DNA of 58,596 nt. It comes from Desulfovibrio oxyclinae DSM 11498. GTDB lineage: Bacteria > Desulfobacterota > Desulfovibrionia > Desulfovibrionales > Desulfovibrionaceae. A model generated the notes under the pieces. That model was not told where the DNA came from. It worked only from the letters and a program-made list of their open reading frames with translations, and made no database searches. Of the stretch, positions 1-8,787 are shown in pieces (the stretch's first letter is position 1; every line of letters begins with the position of its first letter). Made by a program: the position numbers and the translations under genes. The stretch covers positions 41,320 to 99,915 of the forward strand of contig NZ_AQXE01000013.1 in the NCBI RefSeq assembly GCF_000375485.1, read 5' to 3'.

Positions 1-27
1 CCGCCGGAAGGGCCCGCCGGGGGCATC
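1..27 (-). repeat. Truncated copy of the composite intergenic repeat
   Basis: Read on the minus strand, these bases match the first part of the two 69-nt core repeats at 8287 and 8788 (shared ATGCC, CCGGCGGGCC and GGCGG blocks in the same order). The copy starts a few bases after the stop codon of the DUF1786 gene and is cut by the window edge, so its hairpin part cannot be seen. Confidence 0.7.
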
Positions 28-29
28 TT

Positions 30-1061
30 TTACATCCCAAGCATTTCCATGCCTTTGACGAGCCCGAAGCAGCCGGTGAGCATCATGTCTCCGCCGGGTG
101 CGGGGAAGGTTGCGTCGAATCCTTGCAGCATGGCTCTTCTTGGTCCGAGGACGACGGTTTCGGGGAATTGGTCGGCCATGTTGCTGATGGCGAGGGTCAG
201 GCAGCCGTGTCCCCATTCGTCGAAGACTTGCTGGAAGGTGAGTTTTCCTTGTCGGAAATCCTGCAGATCCTGCCAGAGTTTTTCGGGTTTGAGACAGCCA
301 GTGTGTTGTTCGTAGACGCCGTGAATGCGGCCACCGTGCAGCAGGAAGGCGATGGTGTGGCTGTTGCCGATGTTCACGAGAGTCATGCCTTTTGTTCTGG
401 CGCGCTCTTCGATTTCCGGGTCGAAGAGTGCGCCGAGAACGGCAGCGGAGCCTGAGTCGGCGGTGATGGCGTTGTCTGCTGATTCGTGAAGATCCTGAAG
501 CCGGGTCATCATCTTGGGCGGGGTGTCGTAGATAAGTGCTGCGGGGTCTCCGTTGTGGGTGGTCAGCAGTTCTTCCCATATCTTGAAGCGGCCCATGCGG
601 TTGGATTCGCCGGGATGGTGCCCGTGATCCTGTGCGCAGGCAGCGATGCGATCCGGGCGGGGCAGTTCGGCGGCGTCGAGAAAGCGATCCCACCAGATGT
701 GGTCGAAGTCGAGCAGTTCGAGCGGTTGATAACCTTTGGGGCATTCTTCTGTGAGGGTGACGCCCATGGCTTCGACTTTGGCGGGGTCGTCGTTGAGCGT
801 CAGGGCCGCCTGCCGGGTGGCGGCCATTGGCAGTCCGGCCTTGAGGTGCTTGCGAACAGCGCCTCCGATGCCGCCGCCCATGATGCGACCGTGCAGCCAG
901 ACCGGCTGACCTTGCGCGGTGTATTGCGTGAGGTATTGGGCAAGTCGGACAGAGGGGGTGGGCAGGATGAATTTGGGGCAGTTCTCTATTTCCCGTTCCG
1001 GCAGGTGCAGCAGCACGTCCTGTGTACCGGAGCCGATATCGAGGCAAAGTGTGGCGGTCAT
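30..1061 (-). CDS. DUF1786 family protein
   Basis: The 343-residue protein resembles the DUF1786 family, sometimes named after pyruvate formate-lyase activation although it has no radical SAM cysteine motif. An N-terminal DIGSGTQD motif (residues 8-15) and a later NIGNSHT segment recall the phosphate loops of the ASKHA (actin/sugar-kinase) fold; that reading is inference. The ATG at 1061 is preceded by AGGAG at good spacing. The gene is divergent from the hydrolase at 1160 and is followed directly by a truncated intergenic repeat. The cellular role is unknown. Confidence 0.7.
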   Translation of the reverse strand: MTATLCLDIGSGTQDVLLHLPEREIENCPKFILPTPSVRLAQYLTQYTAQGQPVWLHGRIMGGGIGGAVRKHLKAGLPMAATRQAALTLNDDPAKVEAMGVTLTEECPKGYQPLELLDFDHIWWDRFLDAAELPRPDRIAACAQDHGHHPGESNRMGRFKIWEELLTTHNGDPAALIYDTPPKMMTRLQDLHESADNAITADSGSAAVLGALFDPEIEERARTKGMTLVNIGNSHTIAFLLHGGRIHGVYEQHTGCLKPEKLWQDLQDFRQGKLTFQQVFDEWGHGCLTLAISNMADQFPETVVLGPRRAMLQGFDATFPAPGGDMMLTGCFGLVKGMEMLGM

Positions 1062-1159
1062 GTGTGCTCCTTGTTCTTGTATATGCTTGGGAGGTTACAT
1101 CTCGTGGCGCAGCTGTTCAAGTTGTTGACTCTTTTTTTGATCGGGCACATGATTCCATC

Positions 1160-1978
1160 ATGAGTTATGTCTTGTATATCCTTGTGGGGATTCTTGTTGG
1201 CCTGCCATTGGTGAGGCTGTTCATTTTCATGGCGTCCAATCGAAAAGCCGGGCTGTGGGGCGAGGTGCGAAAGCTGTGTGGTGGACGCACGGCGGTGTCC
1301 CTGCTTCGGGCATATCTCACCGGGATTCTTAGCGAAGCCACTGCGCCGGCGCTGTTTCCGCTCGGGCTGGGGCGTGAGGAGGTGCCGAACGGGCGCGGAA
1401 CACCGGTTCTTTTGGTGCATGGACTGTATCACAACCGCTCGGCATGGCGCTTTTTTCGCAGATCGCTTGCCGAAGAGGGATTCACCAGCATTCGCGCCAT
1501 AACCTACGGCAGTTGGCGTGGCGGTTTTGAGGATGCCCTGACTACGGTTCGCCGGGAGCTTCGACGGACACTGGATGCAAATCCGGGGAGAAAAGTCTTG
1601 CTGGTGGGGCACAGCCTCGGTGGCGTGCTGCTACGGGTGGTCGCTTCGGAGGATGAGTTTCGGGAGCGCGTTGGGGCACTGGTCACGCTCGGCTCGCCTT
1701 TCGGGGGGAGCGACCTGGCACATCTCGGCATCGGCGCGCTGGCCCGCTCTCTCAAGCCTGATGGTGTTGCCTGCCGAGCACAGCGGGCGATGAAGGACGT
1801 GGAGGCACCCAAGCTGGCGGTCTATTCACCGGTGGACGACTTTGTTTTTCCCTTAAACCATCTCAACCCGGGTGCGGGCTGGCAGTTGCACGACTGTGAG
1901 CCAATGTCGCACGTCTGGCTGCTCTACTCGCCGCAGGTGGCCGGGACCGTGGCGGCGTTCCTCAAGCACTACCGCTGA
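1160..1978 (+). CDS. Membrane-anchored alpha/beta hydrolase (lipase/esterase-like)
   Basis: A 272-residue serine hydrolase. Residues 2-24 form one hydrophobic membrane segment, so the enzyme is probably held at the cytoplasmic membrane. The fold signatures are a VHG oxyanion motif at 86-88, the nucleophile elbow GHSLGG at 150-155 with Ser152, an acid at Asp226 or Asp227, and His251 near the end. The reading frame extends upstream, but the ATG at 1160 directly precedes the membrane segment; its ribosome binding site is weak. The pattern fits lipases acting on acyl esters; the substrate cannot be deduced. Its 3' end overlaps the convergent small gene at 1969 by 10 bases. Confidence 0.75.
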   Translation: MSYVLYILVGILVGLPLVRLFIFMASNRKAGLWGEVRKLCGGRTAVSLLRAYLTGILSEATAPALFPLGLGREEVPNGRGTPVLLVHGLYHNRSAWRFFRRSLAEEGFTSIRAITYGSWRGGFEDALTTVRRELRRTLDANPGRKVLLVGHSLGGVLLRVVASEDEFRERVGALVTLGSPFGGSDLAHLGIGALARSLKPDGVACRAQRAMKDVEAPKLAVYSPVDDFVFPLNHLNPGAGWQLHDCEPMSHVWLLYSPQVAGTVAAFLKHYR

Positions 1979-2151
1979 CGCTCGCGCATATTGCGTTCGC
2001 AGTCTCCTAGATAGCCGAGCACGGCCTCAAGGATCTCGTTAAGCGACGCGGGCACCTCGGGGAGCCCGGCGAGTACCGCCAGCAGCTCCTGTTCGTCGAT
2101 GCCCCGCTCTTTGGCGAGCTGCATCAGTTCGCTTCGTAGTTCCTCATTCAT
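1969..2151 (-). CDS. Small acidic helical protein, unknown function
   Basis: A 60-residue open frame rich in Glu and Leu, predicted almost wholly helical, with no cysteine motif or membrane segment. Its ATG lies inside the last codons of the upstream lipoprotein gene (8-base overlap), which indicates translational coupling. Its 3' end overlaps the convergent hydrolase. The family is not recognised. The coupling and sensible amino-acid composition favour a real gene, but the short length leaves doubt. Confidence 0.5.
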   Translation of the reverse strand: MNEELRSELMQLAKERGIDEQELLAVLAGLPEVPASLNEILEAVLGYLGDCERNMRERQR

Positions 2152-2632
2152 TTTCTATCACCGGGAATCCGGGAAACGGCCCGTCGCCCGAAACCGAGCC
2201 CCGGGGCGAACGACTGCCCGCGAGCTTGAGCCTGCTGGCTTTGCCCACGACTTTACCCATCTGTTCGGCAGAAATATCCCAGCGGCCTGGCTCGAAGCTT
2301 ACTCCACGCAGATCGAGCACGAGTGCGGTTCCATCCGGTGCGGTGGAGAGAACAGAAAATTCCCGCCGCTTGCCGGGCTCGTTGTCCATGGTGCGGAAAA
2401 CGGTCATGGAATACTGGTAACCGGTCTGGTCATTGTCCCAATGTACCGGAGAGCGGTCCGGGGCCCGGCCCAGTGCGCTGGCTATGCGCAGGGCGTCCGA
2501 GCGGGTCAGCCAGCTTCCGGCGAACTGGGGGGCATCGTTCAGGTCCGTCACGCCCATGGTGTGCTGACAGCCGCCGAAAAGTAACACGGCGGCCAGCAGG
2601 ACGAGCATTGGACCGAAGGAGTTTCGTTTCAT
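2144..2632 (-). CDS. Predicted outer-membrane or periplasmic lipoprotein
   Basis: A 162-residue protein starting MKRNSFGP, with a hydrophobic signal core and a lipobox LFGGC, so Cys22 is the predicted lipidated residue of the mature protein. The frame runs further upstream, but this ATG has an AGGA ribosome binding site and creates the lipoprotein signal. The mature part has no recognised domain; a stretch with Arg-Glu-Phe-Ser and a following PDGTALVL segment slightly recalls surface-antigen lipoproteins, without confidence. It is downstream of malic enzyme and translationally coupled to the 60-residue protein. Confidence 0.65.
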   Translation of the reverse strand: MKRNSFGPMLVLLAAVLLFGGCQHTMGVTDLNDAPQFAGSWLTRSDALRIASALGRAPDRSPVHWDNDQTGYQYSMTVFRTMDNEPGKRREFSVLSTAPDGTALVLDLRGVSFEPGRWDISAEQMGKVVGKASRLKLAGSRSPRGSVSGDGPFPGFPVIENE

Positions 2633-2646
2633 TGTTCCTCGCAAGA

Positions 2647-2666
2647 GGGGGCGGCGGACCGCCCCC
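2647..2666 (-). promoter_or_regulatory. GC-rich hairpin between malic enzyme and lipoprotein genes
   Basis: GGGGGCGG and CCGCCCCC form an 8-bp perfect stem with a 4-base loop. It lies between the malic enzyme stop and the lipoprotein ribosome binding site. No T-run follows on the minus strand, so it is not a classical terminator. It may attenuate or stabilise the downstream message. Confidence 0.3.
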
Positions 2667-2678
2667 AGTTTCCAGCGG

Positions 2679-3998
2679 TTAAAAGTCGTAGCCGAAGGAC
2701 TCGACGACGCCCTTGCTGCGAGCCTTGGAGGCTGCCATGCGTTCTTCAAGCTCCTTGACGTAGTCGTCCAGATCAAGCTGCTTGCTTGCCACGCCGGTGT
2801 CCATGGCGGCCTTGGCCACTGCCGGGGCCAGCCACGTCAACACGCGGGGATCAAGCGGCTTGGGGATGATGTAGTCGATGCCGTATTCCAGCCCGTCCAC
2901 GCCGTATGCCTTGCAGATATCCTCGGATACCGGCTCCTTGGCGAGATCGGCCAGTGCCTGCGCCGCAGCGATCTTCATTTCCTCGTTGATGATGCTGGCG
3001 CGGCAGTCGAGGGCGCCGCGAAAGATGAAAGGGAAGCCGAGCACGTTGTTCACCTGATTGGGGAAGTCGGAACGGCCGGTGCCCATGATGATATCCGGGC
3101 GAACGTCCTTGACCACCGGATACGGAATTTCCGGGTCCGGGTTGGCGCAGGCGAAGATGATGGCGTTTTCGGACATGGTCTTGACCATCTCGGCGTTGAT
3201 GGCGTCCTTGACCGAGAGACCGAGGAACATGTCTGCGCCGTTCATGACGTCGGCGAGCGTGCCGTAGTCCTTGTCCTGCGCATAGTGACGTTTGAAGTCG
3301 TTCAGGTCGTCGCGTCCTTCGTGAATGAGTCCGCGCGAATCGAACATGAAGATGTTCTCGCGCTTTACGCCCATGGCCACGTACAGGTCGGAGCAGGCAA
3401 TGGCAGCGGCTCCGGCCCCGGAGACCACGATCTTGATGTCCTCGATCTTCTTGCCGGAGATTTCAAGGGCGTTGATGATGCCTGCGGCCGAGATGATGGC
3501 GGTGCCGTGCTGATCGTCATGGAAGACAGGGATGTTCATCTCTTCCTTGAGGCGGCGCTCGATTTCGAAGCATTCCGGAGCTTTGATGTCCTCAAGGTTG
3601 ATACCCCCGAAGGTCGGGCCGAGCACGCGGCAGAAGTTCACCACGTCGTCGGGCGTGGCGGCGTCGATGTTGAGGTCGTACACGTCGATGTCCGCGAAAA
3701 TCTTGAAGAGCACGCCTTTGCCTTCCATCACCGGCTTGGCGGCTTCAGGGCCGATGTTGCCGAGGCCGAGCACGGCGGTTCCGTTGGAGACCACTGCCAC
3801 GAGATTGCCCCTGTTGGTGTAGCGGTAGGAGTCTTCCTTGTCCGCGTGGATGGCGCGGCAGGCCTCGGCCACGCCGGGCGAGTAGGCCATGGAAAGATGT
3901 TTCTGGGTGTCGCAGGGCTTGATGGAGAAGACTTCGAGCTTACCGCGGCGCTTGTCCTCGTGGTATTTAAGCGCCTCTTCCTTGGTGAACAGTGCCAT
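2679..3998 (-). CDS. NAD(P)-dependent malic enzyme (short bacterial form)
   Basis: A 439-residue enzyme for oxidative decarboxylation of malate to pyruvate and CO2, cytoplasmic. Visible motifs: catalytic Tyr39 in MAYSPGVA, the GLGNIGP segment at 78-84, metal-binding FHDDQHGTA at 159-167, and a Rossmann GAGAAA loop at 194-199. The C-terminal phosphotransacetylase domain found in long MaeB proteins is absent. An upstream in-frame ATG at 4037 exists, but the one at 3998 has GGAGG at good spacing and matches the family start. Cofactor choice (NAD or NADP) cannot be read with confidence. With citrate synthase and isocitrate dehydrogenase in this window it supplies C3/C4 balance in an incomplete citric-acid pathway. 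Confidence 0.93.
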   Translation of the reverse strand: MALFTKEEALKYHEDKRRGKLEVFSIKPCDTQKHLSMAYSPGVAEACRAIHADKEDSYRYTNRGNLVAVVSNGTAVLGLGNIGPEAAKPVMEGKGVLFKIFADIDVYDLNIDAATPDDVVNFCRVLGPTFGGINLEDIKAPECFEIERRLKEEMNIPVFHDDQHGTAIISAAGIINALEISGKKIEDIKIVVSGAGAAAIACSDLYVAMGVKRENIFMFDSRGLIHEGRDDLNDFKRHYAQDKDYGTLADVMNGADMFLGLSVKDAINAEMVKTMSENAIIFACANPDPEIPYPVVKDVRPDIIMGTGRSDFPNQVNNVLGFPFIFRGALDCRASIINEEMKIAAAQALADLAKEPVSEDICKAYGVDGLEYGIDYIIPKPLDPRVLTWLAPAVAKAAMDTGVASKQLDLDDYVKELEERMAASKARSKGVVESFGYDF

Positions 3999-4173
3999 AT
4001 GTGCAGCCTCCGGGTTTATGGTACGAGAATTCGCCATTAGTAGAAGGTGCGCAACAGGGAGTCAAGATGGCGGACATTCGGCAGCCGCGACCATTCGGGG
4101 AATCCGCCGCGCGGATTGACTCTTTCGCCACGGTGTGACAATCAGCCGTTCATCCATTCATCCGGAGGATTTC

Positions 4174-4926
4174 ATGCTCGATAACGTCACGGTCGTTCTG
4201 GTGCGGCCCAAATATCCCGAAAACATCGGCTCGGCCGCCCGGGCCTGCCTGAACATGGGCTGCCCGAACCTCACCCTTGTGGCACCACGAGGTTTCGACA
4301 TCGAACGCGCCATGCCGCTGGCGACCGTGCATTCCAAACACATCCTCGAAAGCGCCCGCATTACGGATACTCTCGACGAAGCGCTCGACGGCTGCTCCGC
4401 CGCCTACGGCACCACGGCCCGCACCGGCGGATGGCGCAAAGGCATCATGGCTCCCGCCACCATGGCCGGGGTCGTGGGCGAGAAGATCCGCATGAACGGT
4501 CAGGTGGCGATTGTCTTCGGCCCCGAGGATACGGGCATGACCAATGAGGAGACCCAACTCTGCACCGGGCTGGTGACCATCCCCACCAATCGACAGGGAA
4601 CGTCGCTCAACCTGGCTCAGGCCGTGCTGATTCTGCTGTACGAATGTTTCAAGGAGGCGCTGTCCGAGCCGTTCAGGCCAGCAGGTCCGCCTGAAGAACG
4701 TCTGTGTACCGTGAAGGAGCAGGAGGCACTGTTCTCCAACCTGCGCGAAACGCTGCTGGCCATCGACTATCTGCGCGATACCAACACCGACTACTGGATG
4801 ATGCCCGTGCGTCGCTTCATGGCTCGCATGAACCTCAAGCGCAACGAGTTCAATCTGCTCATGGGCATCTGTCGTCAGGTCAAGTGGATTGCAGGCCGGG
4901 CGTTTCCCGACCGCAAGACCGACTAG
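4174..4926 (+). CDS. trmJ: tRNA (cytidine/uridine-2'-O-) methyltransferase TrmJ
   Basis: A 250-residue SPOUT-fold (TrmH family, group 1) enzyme methylating the 2'-OH of tRNA position 32. The three SPOUT motifs are present: RPKYPENIGSAAR at 11-23, FGPEDTGMTNEE at 115-126 and SLNLAQA at 144-150, which form the knotted S-adenosylmethionine site. The helical C-terminal extension is as in TrmJ. The ATG at 4174 is preceded by GGAGG; an earlier in-frame ATG lacks one. The gene stands alone, divergent from malic enzyme and convergent with the FkbM gene. Confidence 0.9.
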   Translation: MLDNVTVVLVRPKYPENIGSAARACLNMGCPNLTLVAPRGFDIERAMPLATVHSKHILESARITDTLDEALDGCSAAYGTTARTGGWRKGIMAPATMAGVVGEKIRMNGQVAIVFGPEDTGMTNEETQLCTGLVTIPTNRQGTSLNLAQAVLILLYECFKEALSEPFRPAGPPEERLCTVKEQEALFSNLRETLLAIDYLRDTNTDYWMMPVRRFMARMNLKRNEFNLLMGICRQVKWIAGRAFPDRKTD

Positions 4927-4959
4927 TATACCGATCGGCCCCGGTGCAGGGGAAAAGAA

Positions 4960-5712
4960 TCAGGGAAGAAAAAGCAGCGTGCCCTGGGGGACAGAGGCGA
5001 ATCCCGCCTGCTCCCCGACACGGATATCTCTGGCTTCCGTCAGGGAGTCGCGCCCCACGGAGTACAGCCTGGTGTAGCCGATGAACGCGCTCAAGAGTCG
5101 CATCGATTCTCTCTCAGGATCGCATCCCGCCTTGGCGAGCATCTGCGGATGCAGCGAAAGCAGCACCACCGGTCGCTTTGTCGAAAGAAAACCGCGCATG
5201 GCCGGGATGGTGGCGTACTCCCCGCCTTCAATGTCCATCTTCAGAAAATCCGTGTCAGCCAGCTCGTTTGCAAACGCAGCGGCGGCATCCACGGCCTTGG
5301 CGCGGAAGGTGTTCTCCGCTTCCGGCTCCAGCGAACTGGTCTCGCTTTTACCGGCTTCGCCGGGGGGCGTCAGGGAGATGTATCCCGCATGGTCCGTGAG
5401 CGCGCTGTTGCGCAGGGTGCAACGTGAAGCGAGTTCAGGATTGAGCTCCAGATTCTTCCGCAACTCCGCGAAGGCCGCCGGGTCGGGCTCAAAGGCCGTA
5501 CAGCGCCCAGCGATGCCCGCCGCGTAAAGCAGCGTTGGTCCTATCCATGCCCCTGCGTCCACATAGGAACCGCCAGCGGGAAGATAGGTCTCCAGTGCCT
5601 GAAATGTCGCGGGTTCCCAGCGATTCTGTTCCACCAGTCCCCAGAACTTTTCATAGCGAGGCGGTCGTCCGGCGCGGAAGCTCCGACCATTGATGCGGAA
5701 GGTGTCGATCAT
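4960..5712 (-). CDS. FkbM-family S-adenosylmethionine methyltransferase
   Basis: A 250-residue methyltransferase. The nucleotide-binding motif is VDAGAWIGPT at 51-60, with an acidic AFEPDP end of the second strand at 73-78 and the family signature FLKMDIEGGE at 156-165. FkbM enzymes O-methylate sugars, lipids or secondary metabolites; the substrate here is unknown. The gene begins 31 bases after the EamA transporter gene on the same strand, so they may be cotranscribed. The extra Leu-His-Pro segment after the core is usual for the family. Confidence 0.8.
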   Translation of the reverse strand: MIDTFRINGRSFRAGRPPRYEKFWGLVEQNRWEPATFQALETYLPAGGSYVDAGAWIGPTLLYAAGIAGRCTAFEPDPAAFAELRKNLELNPELASRCTLRNSALTDHAGYISLTPPGEAGKSETSSLEPEAENTFRAKAVDAAAAFANELADTDFLKMDIEGGEYATIPAMRGFLSTKRPVVLLSLHPQMLAKAGCDPERESMRLLSAFIGYTRLYSVGRDSLTEARDIRVGEQAGFASVPQGTLLFLP

Positions 5713-5743
5713 CTTCTCCTGCTACACGTAAAAGCCAAAAAAG

Positions 5744-6631
5744 TCAGCTTGTTTGCACCGACTTATCCTGGCTTATCCAGACGCCGCCGAGCACCAGCGC
5801 CGAGGCCACATACTGCACCATGGTCAGCTGTTCGCCGAGAATGGCCCAGCCCATCAGCAGGGTGATGACCGGAATGAGGTTCACGAACGTGGAAGCCTGA
5901 CTGGCCGGGACCTGACTCATGCCGACGTTGTAAAGTCCGTATGCCGCCAGCGTGACGAAGACCCCGAGGTAGACGATGCAGCCCACCCCCACCGGATCGA
6001 AGGCCGTCGGCAATTCGGTGGTCGGCAGGAAAAGCAGAGGGAAAAAGAACGCCGTGCCGATAAAGGCCTGTATCATTGTCAGGAACCACGGACCGTATCG
6101 CGGGCTGAGACGCTTGAGCGTGATCATGTAGCCGGTGGCACAGACCATGGCCAGAAATTCAAGAAAGTTGCCAAGTGCCGGATTGGGTGCCGAATCAGAA
6201 GCCTCCGCTGCGGCCGAGAGCAGCACCGCGCCGCCGATGGCCATCCCGAACCCGACCATAGTACGCCTGGAGATGGTCTCCTTGAGCAGCACCGCCGCCG
6301 GAAACGCCACCAGAAGCGGCACCATGGCGCAGATCATGCCCGCCTGTGACGCGTCGGTGTATGTGAGGGCGAGGGACTCGAAAACGAAATAGAATCCAGG
6401 CTCGCAGATGCCCATGAACAGCAGCGGCTTCCAGTCGCCCTTGCGGTACTCAACCTTGCGGAAGTTTCTGATGACCGCCAGAAAACACAGGCTGGCCACC
6501 AGCATACGCCCGAAGATGATGACCATGGGATCGTACGCCTCAAAGCCGATTTTGAGGACGACAAACGAGCTTGCCCACAGGCAAGCGCCGCCGAAAAGAG
6601 CCAGATATGCGCTGAAAGGTGCTGTTCTCAA
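5744..6631 (-). CDS. EamA-family (DMT superfamily) transporter
   Basis: About 295 residues with ten hydrophobic segments in two repeated EamA halves; the first begins at FSAYLALFGGACLWAS and the second near LGNFLEFLAMVCATGY. The family exports or imports small metabolites. I chose the TTG at 6631 because GGAGA lies 6 bases upstream. A GTG at 6679 would add 16 polar residues before the first membrane segment and has no clear ribosome binding site. It is upstream of the FkbM gene on the same strand. The substrate cannot be predicted. Confidence 0.8.
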   Translation of the reverse strand: MRTAPFSAYLALFGGACLWASSFVVLKIGFEAYDPMVIIFGRMLVASLCFLAVIRNFRKVEYRKGDWKPLLFMGICEPGFYFVFESLALTYTDASQAGMICAMVPLLVAFPAAVLLKETISRRTMVGFGMAIGGAVLLSAAAEASDSAPNPALGNFLEFLAMVCATGYMITLKRLSPRYGPWFLTMIQAFIGTAFFFPLLFLPTTELPTAFDPVGVGCIVYLGVFVTLAAYGLYNVGMSQVPASQASTFVNLIPVITLLMGWAILGEQLTMVQYVASALVLGGVWISQDKSVQTS

Positions 6632-6701
6632 GATGATTCTCCGTTTGCGAAGCGGGTTTAGTAGCACCCTTTCCGGCACAAGAAAACGATGAATCGCGCA
6701 T

Positions 6702-6738
6702 AAAAAAACGCCCGAATTCGCAAAAACGAATCCGGGCG
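6702..6738 (-). terminator. Rho-independent terminator of the zinc-ribbon gene
   Basis: CGCCCGAATTCG and CGAATCCGGGCG pair with one mismatch around an A-rich loop (hairpin 6709-6738). On the minus strand it is followed by a run of seven T (6702-6708). It lies about 20 bases after the zinc-ribbon gene stop. Confidence 0.85.
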
Positions 6739-6758
6739 TAGTGCTCTGGAAGAATTAT

Positions 6759-7022
6759 TTAGCGGCAGACGGCAAGCAGGTTGATGGGCTTGTATCCGTT
6801 CTCGGGGTTCTCCGCATAGCGGCAGCCCAGACGGGAGTCGTCGCGCTTGTTGATGATGTCCTTGTCGGAACCGGCGTAGTGCGGACATTCATTGTTGTTG
6901 CAAACCACAATCACTCCCCATCCGCTTTCCGGCGGTGCCAGCCAGGCTTCCATGGGCGTATTGCAGTGGGGACAGACGCGATCTTCAAGCTCGGTTACGA
7001 TACCGGCATATTCATGTTTCAC
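6759..7022 (-). CDS. Small zinc-ribbon-like protein, unknown function
   Basis: An 87-residue protein with paired cysteines CPHC (17-20) and C41...C46 (CNNNEC), a likely four-Cys zinc site, plus Cys67 and a terminal Cys. It begins at a GTG with AGGAG upstream and ends before a clear terminator. The aromatic GWGVIVVCNNN segment looks conserved-protein-like rather than random. No enzymatic motif is visible; a nucleic-acid or metal-binding role is a guess. Confidence 0.65.
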   Translation of the reverse strand: MKHEYAGIVTELEDRVCPHCNTPMEAWLAPPESGWGVIVVCNNNECPHYAGSDKDIINKRDDSRLGCRYAENPENGYKPINLLAVCR

Positions 7023-7117
7023 TTTGACTCGCTCCTTTCGGCCGAAGGGCCGTAGTGTGTTCTCTTCACGCTTATAGAAATAAGGTCGAACGGCTCCGCG
7101 TCAAGGCTTGACGATGG

Positions 7118-7612
7118 TTAGTTCTCCTGTTCGCGCAACATGCGGAACAACGCTCTGGAAGCCTTGGGAGCTTTGCCCTTGGCCTTTTCGTTGCGTGCGT
7201 TGCGAACCAGCTGACGAAAATGCTGCCCGTCGATCTCCGGATACCGCTCGTACACTTCGTCAACAGCCGAGTCGTCGCCGTCCACCAACCTGTCGCGAAG
7301 ATGCTCCACTGCATGAAAGGCGCGAGTGCCAATGCGGTGCGCCTCGTCCAGCCCACCAATGAATTCGCGGATATCACCCAGATCGATATCACGCATCATC
7401 TTGCCGATAAGCTGCATCTGACGCCGCCTGGCCTCGTTCTTGGTCAGCGACTTGTAGAACAGCAACTCGTCACGCAAGTCATTCGGCATGTCAGCCTTGC
7501 GCAGCGCCTCCTCGCCCAGCTCGGCCAAACGCTGCCCCAGCTTCTGTCTTTCTGTGGCATCACGCTTGAGCTGCGACCTGCTTGGCGGCCTGTAATCATC
7601 CTGATCGTGCAT
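7118..7612 (-). CDS. darP: Ribosome biogenesis factor DarP (DUF615/YjgA)
   Basis: A 164-residue, highly charged helical protein of the DUF615 family, known to assist late maturation of the 50S ribosomal subunit. The family signature SRSQLKRDATERQKLG lies near the N terminus, followed by the LLFYKSLTKNEARRRQMQLIGKMMR helix region and the EVYERYPEIDGQHFRQLVRNARNEKA region. The ATG at 7612 has GGAG upstream; a start 13 codons earlier lacks one. It is an independent gene between the zinc-ribbon and ferritin-like genes. Confidence 0.9.
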   Translation of the reverse strand: MHDQDDYRPPSRSQLKRDATERQKLGQRLAELGEEALRKADMPNDLRDELLFYKSLTKNEARRRQMQLIGKMMRDIDLGDIREFIGGLDEAHRIGTRAFHAVEHLRDRLVDGDDSAVDEVYERYPEIDGQHFRQLVRNARNEKAKGKAPKASRALFRMLREQEN

Positions 7613-7706
7613 ACACGTCTCCTGAGCCAAATGCGATACACCACGAATCAAATTGCTTCAAGCGGCATCATTGGCCGATTCTCAATAATCTCCGGAAGGA
7701 TACAAC

Positions 7707-8177
7707 CTACAACATGGCCGCAAGCTTGCGCAGATGCCGACGCTCTTCCTCGACGCACTCACGAACATGCCCCTTCTCGCTGTCCGGAACCATGCGCTCC
7801 ATCTCGGAAAAGAACAAAATCGTGTCCCGCTCAAATTTCATCGCAAACCGCAACGCATCCTCATCAGTCTTCAGCTTCTCCTGAAGCGAATCCCCCCAGC
7901 TGCCACCAAGCAGAATATGCGTATCGATCAGGTCATGCAGATAACGCGCATACTCCTCGGAATCACTCCACGCAGGAAGCTCAACCTCACCGAGTTCACC
8001 CAACATCTCCGAAAAAATCGCCCGGTGCCTGCGCTCCTCGTTACGCAAAAATTCAAACGCCTCACGCGTCCCTGCACTCTGAGCACGACCTGCCAGCTTC
8101 TCATACATGGCCTCGCCCTTCGTCTCAATATCCACCGCAGCCTGAACAATCTCATTTGCCCTGAAAAAACTCGCCAT
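7707..8177 (-). CDS. Ferritin-like / rubrerythrin-type diiron protein
   Basis: A 156-residue four-helix protein with rubrerythrin-type metal ligands: early Glu residues in the IETKGEAMYEKLA helix, an EERRHRAIF helix (ExxH), then an EMER segment and a C-terminal EEERRHLRKL helix (ExxH). The rubredoxin domain of true rubrerythrins (paired CxxC) is missing, so it is an erythrin-like protein probably involved in peroxide or iron handling in an anaerobe. The ATG at 8177 has AGGAG upstream. The composite repeat array begins about 110 bases upstream of it. Confidence 0.8.
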   Translation of the reverse strand: MASFFRANEIVQAAVDIETKGEAMYEKLAGRAQSAGTREAFEFLRNEERRHRAIFSEMLGELGEVELPAWSDSEEYARYLHDLIDTHILLGGSWGDSLQEKLKTDEDALRFAMKFERDTILFFSEMERMVPDSEKGHVRECVEEERRHLRKLAAML

Positions 8178-8286
8178 AACCGAACTCCTTATCTCTTTGC
8201 CAAACATGGTTCGCTACATAGGATTACTCTTCACACAGAATCAGGAAACTACATCAGAAAAGATAGCGGCTCAACCGTATTACTAT

Positions 8287-8429
8287 GCCCCCGGCGGGCC
8301 TTTCCGGCGGACCCTTTCAGGGGGACCAAAGGGGCGGGCCCCCTTTGGAATCCCTAATTTGTCAGCGGCGTTGCAGCTGTCTGGGACATGCGACAGCATG
8401 CTCCGCGTTCTAGCTGCAACCCCGCTGAC
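8287..8429 (+). repeat. Composite repeat, copy 1 (core plus 69-nt hairpin)
   Basis: A 69-nt core (8287-8355) ends with the hairpin CCAAAGGGG-cgggc-CCCCTTTGG and TCCCT. After a 5-nt spacer comes a second hairpin of 69 nt (8361-8429): an 18-nt arm GTCAGCGGCGTTGCAGCT, a 33-nt loop, and the complementary arm with one mismatched pair. The core is nearly identical in copy 2, while the loop is quite different. Confidence 0.85.
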
Positions 8430-8787
8430 GGGGATTTTGGGTTCTATGTGTCTTGGCTGACGAACTCCGTTAACCACACTCTATCTCGGGGGACTCTCGC
8501 GGCGCACATGCTCACCTTCAGGACTCCCAACAAACAACCCACTCCCGCCAACCAAGCACCACAGCAATGCCGATCGAAACATAGAGGCCCTTTTGACCGG
8601 TCACGCAGGTCCGGGTGATGTTTGTGACAACAAACATTTCTCCCGAAACAGTGACCGCGTCATAGAGCCTCTCGCTGAGAACGGCGGCTCACCCGAAAAA
8701 GCGCAGTTTTTGCCTTCATTTTTTCTGCGCAAGCAAAAAAGAAGGTCGGCCATTAGGCCGAAATCTGCAACTGGTGCAAGTAGGGAT

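Noticed and set aside
8388..8618. Short open frames within the repeat region
   Set aside because: They run through hairpin arms, have no ribosome binding site and change frame between repeat copies.
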